From assembly GCA_026398545.1 (NCBI GenBank), contig JAPLSR010000386.1, positions 1 to 8,801 on the forward strand: a DNA stretch of 8,801 nt, in the 5' to 3' direction. Source of the stretch: Candidatus Sumerlaeota bacterium (lineage in GTDB: Bacteria; Sumerlaeota; Sumerlaeia; MWCT01). Both the position numbers and the translations under genes were made by a program. The notes below the pieces were generated by a model. That model worked only from the letters and a program-made list of their open reading frames with translations, had not been told where the DNA came from and ran no database searches. How positions within the stretch are numbered: position 1 is the stretch's first letter; each line of letters opens with the position of its first letter. Shown piece by piece: positions 1 through 4,989 of this stretch.

Positions 1-752
1 TCATAAGCGCTATAGAGCATGTAGTCAATATTGGGAGTAATGCCTGTTGTGGCGTTAAAATTCCACTGGCTGGAATACAGAATTGCGTTCGTATAAACAC
101 TGATTTCATACTGGGATGGAAGAGCTGCGCGGAGCTCTTGAAAGAAGGCGGTGATGCCATCGCGCACTGTTGCGCCCCAGGAGAATTCAATGTCCATGCT
201 AACGCCCTGCGAGTAAGAATCGGCTGTAAGGATATTCTTGATGTCGTTAATGAGTGTGGCGCGCTTGGCAGGAGTGGTCATTACCTGTTCAATAACACCA
301 CCCGAGGCGTCATCGAAGGAGCAAACCACCATGATAATCTTGACGCCCGCCGCCTCCGCAGCGCCTCCCGCTTTAAAAGATGCATCGCGCCCCGTGAAAT
401 TTGATGTGCTGGTCAGATTGCCATTGCTGTCAAAATAAACAAATGGTATACCGATATGAGTCAGGGCGTGCCAGCGGAGATTTTCCACAGCGCTGGATTG
501 CTGATAACCGAAGACGATGAAGTCATTCCCGATGACGGGCACTGCCGCGCTGATACGGGCGCCGGGTTTAGCGACGGAGGGAACCTTTTGCGCCTTCGCC
601 TCCAGGGCATCCTCGCTGATAATTGCGGGCTGGGCGGCGAGTTCCTCCATCTGCGCCTTATGGACGGATTCGGCGGCTACTGCGGATAATGATTGAAATG
701 TAAAAGATAATATTAAGACCGTCAATAAAACCCCGAAACAAATCTTTTTCAC
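1..752 (-). CDS. Secreted glycoside hydrolase family 18-like protein (3' end beyond window)
   Basis: The frame is open from a GTG start at 752 to the left edge: 250 complete codons and no stop. An AAAGGAG site lies 9 bases upstream of the GTG. Residues 1-27 form a signal peptide (KK, a hydrophobic stretch, then an AVAA-like cleavage site), so the product is exported. A low-complexity linker (about 28-70) precedes GH18-like strands: GYQQSS at 82-87; LTHIGIPFVYFDSNGNL at 97-113, matching the family's 'LThI.y.f...d.nG.l' strand; GVKIIMVV at 136-143; QGVSMDIEF at 182-190, in the place of the catalytic DGxDxDxE; and IDYMLYSAY at 242-250, the 'vDyi..MtYD' strand. D187 and the proton-donor position E189 are kept, but the first two acidic positions are Q and S. 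Known GH18 proteins are chitinases, N-acetyl-glucosaminidases, YaaH-like peptidoglycan enzymes, and inactive lectins. The fold assignment is good; activity and substrate are inferred. Confidence 0.85.
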   Translation of the reverse strand, partial: MKKICFGVLLTVLILSFTFQSLSAVAAESVHKAQMEELAAQPAIISEDALEAKAQKVPSVAKPGARISAAVPVIGNDFIVFGYQQSSAVENLRWHALTHIGIPFVYFDSNGNLTSTSNFTGRDASFKAGGAAEAAGVKIIMVVCSFDDASGGVIEQVMTTPAKRATLINDIKNILTADSYSQGVSMDIEFSWGATVRDGITAFFQELRAALPSQYEISVYTNAILYSSQWNFNATTGITPNIDYMLYSAY

Positions 753-761
753 CTTTTCAAG

Positions 762-768
762 CTCCTTT
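762..768 (-). promoter_or_regulatory. Ribosome binding site fixing a GTG start
   Basis: The minus strand reads AAAGGAG here, with a 9-base gap to the GTG at 752. No ATG at usable spacing opens this frame, so this site is what supports the GTG start and a complete signal peptide. Confidence 0.7.
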
Positions 769-797
769 TAAAAAATAGTTCTATTCATTGTCCTCAA

Positions 798-840
798 CTT
801 ATAAATTTCCTTTCTCACAATCAAACCTCAAGTCAAGGTT
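798..840 (-). promoter_or_regulatory. Candidate promoter and dyad for the GH18-like gene
   Basis: On the minus strand a TATAAG box (798-803) follows a TTGATT box (819-824), but the spacing of 15 is short. Directly upstream, 824-840 is a partial dyad with AACCT/AGGTT arms that overlaps the -35 edge and could be an operator. This is the best promoter-like match in the 201-base gap after the permease gene, but it is weak. Confidence 0.25.
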
Positions 841-887
841 TAATAAAATTCCTCAATAAAACAATTATGAATAAAACATGAGTCTTT

Positions 888-942
888 GACAGGATTTGCA
901 TGATTTACAGGATTCTATCATGTAAATCTTGTTAATCATGTC
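888..942. repeat. Imperfect palindromic intergenic repeat
   Basis: Arms 888-913 and 917-942 are 26 bases each and match at 21 positions by hand count around a 3-base loop. Each arm is built from a GATTTACA-GGAT style unit (left arm begins GACAGGATTTGCATGATT). The element starts 11 bases past the stop of the permease gene, so it would fold at the 3' end of the transporter message. There is no T-run after it, so I call it a repeat that may act as a 3' stem rather than an intrinsic terminator. Similar 'aggatttacaggatt' elements are, from memory, scattered between genes in many environmental genomes. Confidence 0.65.
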
Positions 943-953
943 TATTTATCTTG

Positions 954-1796
954 CTATCCCTTGATGCCTGTGAGCGTAACGCCTTCAATGAAGTAGCGCT
1001 GGAGGGCGAAGAAAAGGATGATGACCGGCACAGTCATCATGACCGAGCCTGCCATGAGATAATGCCACTGTCCTGAATGCGCATAGGTGAAAGCCTGAAG
1101 ACCCAGCGTCAGCGTCATCAATTCTTTGCTCTGAATGTAAATCAGCGGACCGAGAAAATCGTTCCACGTCCACATGAATTGAAAGATGATGACAGATAGC
1201 AGTGCGGGCTTGATTAGCGGCACCATCACCTGCACAAGCGTCCGCACATAACCGCAGCCGTCAATCTTTGCCGCCTCCTCAATATCCGTCGGGATGGTCA
1301 TAAAGAACTGCCGCAGGAGGAATATGAAAAATGCCGTGCCGAAGAATGAGCCAATCCAGAGAGGTTTCAAGGTGTTCACCCACCCGATTTTTGCGAATAT
1401 CAGGAACACAGGCACCATTGTCACCTGCGCTGGAAGCATCATGGTGGCTATTACGATTAAGAATATCGCATCGCGTCCGGGCCAGCGCAACCGCGCAAAG
1501 GAATACGACACAATCGTGCAGGAAAGGAGCGATCCAATAATCGTGAGAATCGTTACATGAAAGGAATTCTTAAAACAGGAAATGAGGTTCACATATTCCA
1601 GGGCGTTCAGGTAGTTCTTCCATACAAACGGTTCCGGAATCATGACATGCCCCCACGTGTCCACCAGCATCGTCTGCTGTTCCGTCTTAAGCGATGTTGA
1701 AATCATGGCGAAGAGCGGCACCAGAAAAAGAAACGAGCCAAGGAGCAGAACCGCGTGAAGGACGATGCAGTGATGCGTTTTAACCTTTTTACTCAT
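954..1796 (-). CDS. Carbohydrate ABC transporter permease, CUT1 family (MalG-like)
   Basis: The 280-residue length is typical of MalG/UgpE/LacG-type inner-membrane permeases. About six hydrophobic segments lie near residues 12-32, 75-97, 110-132, 141-161, 198-219 and 247-267. The cytoplasmic EAA loop that docks onto the ATPase reads EEAAKIDGCGYVRTLVQVMV from 173, with the conserved EAA, D and G and the following P. The C-terminus YFIEGVTLTGIKG is the usual 'G...GavKG' ending. It would pair with the permease half of the fusion protein at 2271-4682 to form the import channel. The ATG at 1796 has only a weak GGGA upstream, so translation may once have been coupled to the upstream gene. The 474-base gap to that gene is unusual for partner permeases and is filled by a repeat-flanked GxxExxY cassette. 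No ATPase gene follows, so a shared MsmK-like ATPase elsewhere is likely. The family is certain; the sugar is unknown. Confidence 0.95.
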   Translation of the reverse strand: MSKKVKTHHCIVLHAVLLLGSFLFLVPLFAMISTSLKTEQQTMLVDTWGHVMIPEPFVWKNYLNALEYVNLISCFKNSFHVTILTIIGSLLSCTIVSYSFARLRWPGRDAIFLIVIATMMLPAQVTMVPVFLIFAKIGWVNTLKPLWIGSFFGTAFFIFLLRQFFMTIPTDIEEAAKIDGCGYVRTLVQVMVPLIKPALLSVIIFQFMWTWNDFLGPLIYIQSKELMTLTLGLQAFTYAHSGQWHYLMAGSVMMTVPVIILFFALQRYFIEGVTLTGIKG

Positions 1797-1820
1797 GATT
1801 CAAGTCCCGAAAAAAGTATT

Positions 1821-1850
1821 AGCCACAGATGGACACAGATAAACACAGAT
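1821..1850 (+). repeat. Left inverted repeat of the GxxExxY cassette
   Basis: Three successive CACAGAT-like units with 10-base phasing (AGCCACAGAT, GGACACAGAT, AAACACAGAT). It begins 24 bases upstream of the permease start codon, so it sits in that gene's 5' untranslated region. Confidence 0.75.
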
Positions 1851-1855
1851 ATTTT

Positions 1856-2233
1856 TCATAAGACGATTCTTTTTATCTCCACACGAGGTTTGGCAAAGTT
1901 GAGAAGCAGACAAATGGGAAGTCCTGTTGCTTTCAGGTAATTGATGCACTGGGCTATATGAACATCCTCAAAAGATTTCACCACCTTTAGTTCAACCAGT
2001 ACGGAATTTTCAATAAAGAGATCCGCAAAAAATTCACCAACACTCTCTCCATCATAAAATACCTGGGTCGGATATTGCTGTTCAACATTCATGCCATTTT
2101 TTCTTATCTCATGCGCCAGGGCATTCTCATAAACCTTTCCCAGAAATCCGCAGCCCAGGCGATTGCTCACATTATAAGCGCAGCAAATTATTCGCTCCGT
2201 AATATTATTTAATCTATGTTCATCTGTGTTCAT
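1856..2233 (-). CDS. GxxExxY family protein (PD-(D/E)XK-like)
   Basis: The 125 residues match the usual length of the GxxExxY family. The signature helix reads GFLGKVYENAL from residue 29: G29 and Y35 are kept, but the family glutamate is Gly32. The nuclease-like core follows, with D71 in ADLFIENS, E81 and K83 in ELKVVKS, Q95 in AQCINYL, and the closing LLLNFAKP...KRIVL typical of the family. The family is assigned to the PD-(D/E)XK superfamily; its cellular job is not established. The ATG at 2233 lies inside the right inverted repeat, so the first residues MNTDEH are repeat-encoded; a GAGAGG lies 11 bases upstream, and a second ATG at 2223 is possible. The gene sits in the transporter operon, in its direction, and was probably brought in with the repeats rather than serving sugar uptake. 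Confidence 0.9.
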   Translation of the reverse strand: MNTDEHRLNNITERIICCAYNVSNRLGCGFLGKVYENALAHEIRKNGMNVEQQYPTQVFYDGESVGEFFADLFIENSVLVELKVVKSFEDVHIAQCINYLKATGLPICLLLNFAKPRVEIKRIVL

Positions 2234-2241
2234 CTGTGGTT
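2212..2241 (-). repeat. Right inverted repeat of the GxxExxY cassette
   Basis: On the minus strand it reads AACCACAGATGAACACAGAT followed by GAACATAGAT, the partner of the left repeat. It contains the start codon and first seven codons of the GxxExxY gene. Confidence 0.75.
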
Positions 2242-2251
2242 AAACCTCTCT

Positions 2252-2266
2252 TGTTCATTTGTGGTT
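2252..2266 (-). repeat. Extra partial copy of the repeat end
   Basis: The minus strand reads AACCACAAATGAACA, 14 of 15 identical to the start of the right inverted repeat and 25 bases upstream of it in the same direction. It ends five bases from the stop codon of the fusion gene. It may be the relic of an earlier insertion or part of a longer end. Confidence 0.5.
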
Positions 2267-2270
2267 CATA

Positions 2271-4682
2271 TCATGCTCCCCCGCCTTCATAATGCACCCA
2301 GCGTCGCGCGATGCGGAATTGAAGAAGCGTCAGAATAAGAATAATCACAAACAGGATCCATGCCAGCGCGGAGGCATATCCCATTTTGAAATAGGCGAAG
2401 GCGTTGTTGAAGAGATAAAAGACAAAAACTAAAAGAGAATCCGCCGGACCCGCGGACGGCGGCTGCGAGACCATGTAAGCCTGCGTGAAAATCTGCAGGT
2501 AGGAAATGACGCCGATCACAAGGTTAAAAAAGATATAGGGCGTAAGCATGGGCAGAGTAACATAAAAGAAACGCGCAATCGGTCCGGCGCCGTCCATTTC
2601 CGCCGCTTCGTAATACTGACGCGAAATGCCTTTCAGCCCGGCAAGCCAGATAACCATGGAGCTGCCCGCCCCCCACAGGAGGATAAGCAGAAGTCCCGGC
2701 TTCGACCACACAGGGCTATCAAACCACTGCGGCGCAGGCAATCCGCATCGGTCAAAAATCGGACGAAGGATAAAATTAACCGGTCCAATCTGCGGATTCA
2801 GCATCCAGAAAAAGAGGATTGTGGTCGCCACGGCTGGCACAATGCTCGGAATGTAAAAGAACGTCCGGTAGAAGGATATCCCCCTGATCTCCGCATTCAG
2901 CAGCAGGGCGATGCCAAGCCCGATGAACATTCCCAGTGGAACGCCGAGGAAGGTTATATAGGCTGTGTTCCAGAGGCTTTTCCAGAAATAGGGATCGCGC
3001 GGCGCCCATTCCATGCCCCCCTCTACCGCCGGCACCCGATGAAACCCGAAGAGCTGGACATAATTATTCAGCCCGGAAAATTGCGCCGGATGAATCACAT
3101 CATATTCACAGAAGGAAAAAACGAGCGATACGAACATCGGTCCCAGCGTGAAGATTAGAAATCCCAAAAGCCACGGCATTATGAAAAGAATGCCGACGAC
3201 GGCCTCCTTGCGATACAAGCGCGTATTCCGCGTGAATCGGACAATCGCTCGAATCCACAAGGCAAGAAGCACGGCGAGAAGCGCGGCGCCGATGAGGACG
3301 ACCCGATTCCACCGAAGGTTTGGATAAACGGGCGGGCTATAAATCCTGTTCAGTTCATCCTGAACACGGCGCGCGGAATTCTCAAGCGCCTTCTGGGGCG
3401 ATAATTCGCCGCGCAGAGCCATGTCCGTCGCCACAATCTGCTCATTCCAGAGCACCTGCCCCACGGGAGTAACTGGTCGGAATCGGCTATGATACAACAT
3501 TTCAATGAAGGACTCGATTACCTTCTGCATATTCTCATTCGGCGCGGGAAAACGCTTGAACATCTCCTTATTCAGTTCCCGTTGACAGGTGAGCCGGGGG
3601 ATATAAAACATCTTGCCAATGGTCTTGTTGAACTCTTTTTGCTTCTCGCCCTGAAAAATCATGCCCTCTTCAAAGGTCAGCCATCTGGCGAGTTCCCACG
3701 CCTCTTCCACGTGTTTGGACGCCGCCGGAATAGCCATCGCAAATCCTCCCGACCATGTGAGCGATTTTCCCCCTTTCGGTCCCGGCGGAAGAATAACGCC
3801 GAAATCAAGATCGGGATTGTAACGGGCGATGTCGTCGAGCACCCAGTTGCCGTTAATAACCATGGCCACCTTGCCGGTGATGAAGGGGTCAATCGTCCCG
3901 CCGAATCCAGCGGCGTATTCAAACCCGCGCACGTTCATGTATCCGCCGAGGGCGTCATAGGTTTTTTTCATCCATGCAAGCGCCGCCGCATTCTGTGGAT
4001 TGTTCATGACGCAGCGAAGCCCATCCGGGGAGAGGAACTCGCCGCCGTTCTGCCAGCCGAAAAGAAAGAGCCAGCTGTTCCCAAAGAGCGGCGCAAAGCC
4101 GACCTGTTCATAAAGGTTGATCCCTTTTTTAACGGTCATGCGCACGCCCCAATCGGCAAGTTCATCCCAGTCGGCTGGCGGGCGGTCGTAACCGTATTTC
4201 TTCAGTATGGAGCGGTTGTAATAAAGGGCGCGGGCGTCTGTGTCCCACGGAATGCCGTAAATCTTGCCGCGGTAGATAGCCTCATCCCAGCAGGCAGGAT
4301 AAAAATCCTCCGCCCTGATGCCGTCGCGCGCCACGAGGTCATTGAGGGGAAAGAAGGCTCCGCGCGCTGACCAGCCGGAGATGGTAAAGCGGTCCTGAAG
4401 GATGAGGTCGGGCGGCGAGCCGGCGGCGACGGCGGTCAGGAGTTTCTGTGGGTCAACGTCCGCTGAGCCTCCCGGCGCGCCCACATGCACCCTGATATTC
4501 GGATGCCGCCGCACGAACTCCTTAATCGCCTCATGCGTCCCGCGATACTGGTCATATTCCGGAATCCCCCAGATGGAAAGGGTGATGGTTTTACCATATT
4601 CTGCCGATTGTCCTGAGGGAAGTAATGGCTTTCCCAATAACAGTATGGTAAGTATGAGCAGGATTTTCTTGCGCACATTCAT
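2271..4682 (-). CDS. CUT1 sugar ABC transporter: solute-binding protein fused to permease (MalE-MalF-like)
   Basis: One 803-residue frame carries two proteins that are normally separate. Numbering is from the ATG at 4682. Residues 1-27 form a signal peptide (VRKK, LLILTILLLG, then a QSA-like site). About 30-450 is a family 1 solute-binding domain: TLSIWGIPEY, LLTAVAAGSPPDLILQD, FFPLNDLV, GIPWDTDARALYYN, GKVAMVINGNW and AWELARWLT. A membrane segment at about 460-482 ends in basic RAIVRFTRNTRLYRK (positive inside) and tethers the binding domain. The permease half follows with six segments near 492-525, 571-593, 606-628, 662-682, 711-736 and 766-788. Its EAA loop is YYEAAEMDGAGPIARFFYV from 690, then LPMLTP. 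A TTG six bases upstream could add two residues; neither start has a good Shine-Dalgarno site. The downstream MalG-like gene is the partner. MalE-MalF fusion is rare, though one is known, from memory, in Bdellovibrio. Substrate unknown. Confidence 0.94.
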   Translation of the reverse strand: MNVRKKILLILTILLLGKPLLPSGQSAEYGKTITLSIWGIPEYDQYRGTHEAIKEFVRRHPNIRVHVGAPGGSADVDPQKLLTAVAAGSPPDLILQDRFTISGWSARGAFFPLNDLVARDGIRAEDFYPACWDEAIYRGKIYGIPWDTDARALYYNRSILKKYGYDRPPADWDELADWGVRMTVKKGINLYEQVGFAPLFGNSWLFLFGWQNGGEFLSPDGLRCVMNNPQNAAALAWMKKTYDALGGYMNVRGFEYAAGFGGTIDPFITGKVAMVINGNWVLDDIARYNPDLDFGVILPPGPKGGKSLTWSGGFAMAIPAASKHVEEAWELARWLTFEEGMIFQGEKQKEFNKTIGKMFYIPRLTCQRELNKEMFKRFPAPNENMQKVIESFIEMLYHSRFRPVTPVGQVLWNEQIVATDMALRGELSPQKALENSARRVQDELNRIYSPPVYPNLRWNRVVLIGAALLAVLLALWIRAIVRFTRNTRLYRKEAVVGILFIMPWLLGFLIFTLGPMFVSLVFSFCEYDVIHPAQFSGLNNYVQLFGFHRVPAVEGGMEWAPRDPYFWKSLWNTAYITFLGVPLGMFIGLGIALLLNAEIRGISFYRTFFYIPSIVPAVATTILFFWMLNPQIGPVNFILRPIFDRCGLPAPQWFDSPVWSKPGLLLILLWGAGSSMVIWLAGLKGISRQYYEAAEMDGAGPIARFFYVTLPMLTPYIFFNLVIGVISYLQIFTQAYMVSQPPSAGPADSLLVFVFYLFNNAFAYFKMGYASALAWILFVIILILTLLQFRIARRWVHYEGGGA

Positions 4683-4802
4683 TTTCAAAGGCGGTTAGGG
4701 ATAAATCCTTAAAGTTACAAGTAATATGACGATGGAGATGTAATAATTTCAATAGTAAAATATTCCCCAGACTGTATTCCAAAACATTATTAATATCACA
4801 TT

Positions 4803-4848
4803 GAAAAAAGAAGCCGGGATTTTTTTGCAATTCCGGCTTTTTTTTAAA
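4803..4848. terminator. Bidirectional hairpin terminator in the transporter leader
   Basis: Perfect arms AAGCCGG (4811-4817) and CCGGCTT (4833-4839) extend through A/T pairs on either side. On the plus strand the stem is followed by eight T; on the minus strand by CTTTTTT. No gene on the plus strand needs it, so on the minus strand it either backs up the terminator at 4921-4961 or ends a short leader RNA started between the two hairpins. Confidence 0.75.
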
Positions 4849-4870
4849 TTAAAGCGTCAAATAGTCATCA

Positions 4871-4876
4871 ATTATA
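4871..4876 (-). promoter_or_regulatory. Candidate -10 box between two terminators
   Basis: The minus strand carries a consensus TATAAT (preceded by TG one base further up). The -35 region at 17-19 spacing (TTCGGATG) is poor. A start about 7 bases downstream would give an RNA of about 60 nucleotides ending in the 4803-4848 hairpin, or a longer transporter message on readthrough. Confidence 0.25.
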
Positions 4877-4920
4877 CATCTCCCAATATTTGGCATCCGA
4901 AAGAGGATTTCCCTATAAAA

Positions 4921-4961
4921 AAAGAAAGGCAGGTGGTCGGTTTTTAATCCGACCGCCTGCC
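4921..4961 (-). terminator. Strong intrinsic terminator of the exported-protein gene
   Basis: Arms 4928-4940 (GGCAGGTGGTCGG) and 4949-4961 (CCGACCGCCTGCC) form a 13-base stem with a single non-Watson-Crick position and an 8-base loop. On the minus strand the stem is followed by TTTCTTTTTTT. It begins 28 bases past the stop of the 557-residue protein gene, the expected place for a monocistronic message. Confidence 0.9.
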
Positions 4962-4989
4962 TTAATAAGCTCTAACTGCCACAAACCTC

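Larger units (their letters stand above)
1821..2241. mobile_element. Candidate GxxExxY cassette bounded by inverted repeats
   Basis: The plus strand at 1821-1850 and the minus strand at 2241-2212 carry the same 30-base end, 26 of 30 positions identical by hand count, with core CCACAGATGGACACAGAT on the left and CCACAGATGAACACAGAT on the right. The two ends point inward and enclose one complete gene with almost nothing else. The trinucleotide TTA lies at both outer borders (1819-1821 and 2240-2242), a possible but weak target duplication. The unit separates two genes that normally adjoin. No transposase is present, so movement would need an enzyme supplied elsewhere. That this is a mobile cassette is inferred from the architecture. 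Confidence 0.55.
4683..4989. other. Gene-free leader region between exported-protein gene and transporter
   Basis: This 307-base gap holds, in the direction of transcription, a strong terminator for the upstream gene (4921-4961), a short segment with a TATAAT box (4871-4876), a second bidirectional terminator (4803-4848), and then about 115 AT-rich bases up to the transporter start. In the last stretch only weak promoter matches can be seen on the minus strand, such as TTGAAA (4750-4755) 18 bases before CATATT (4726-4731). No credible gene and no Shine-Dalgarno site were found. Confidence 0.7.

Noticed and set aside
2212..2266. CRISPR-like array from the CACAGATGAACA units
   Set aside because: There are too few units, they are close-packed with 10- or 25-base phasing and without unique spacers, and no cas genes are present.
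3489..4370. Long open frame on the plus strand (293 codons)
   Set aside because: It runs antisense through the solute-binding domain, whose motifs are unmistakable on the minus strand; its translation shows no recognisable domain and it lacks a good ribosome binding site.
2271..4682. Fusion as a sequencing artefact joining two genes
   Set aside because: The linker region (about 430-490) reads as a continuous, sensible sequence with a membrane helix and positive-inside residues that give the permease the right topology.
4683..4688. TTG start for the fusion protein at 4688
   Set aside because: It would add only two residues, and the ATG at 4682 is the stronger codon. Neither has a proper ribosome binding site, so the choice is not certain.
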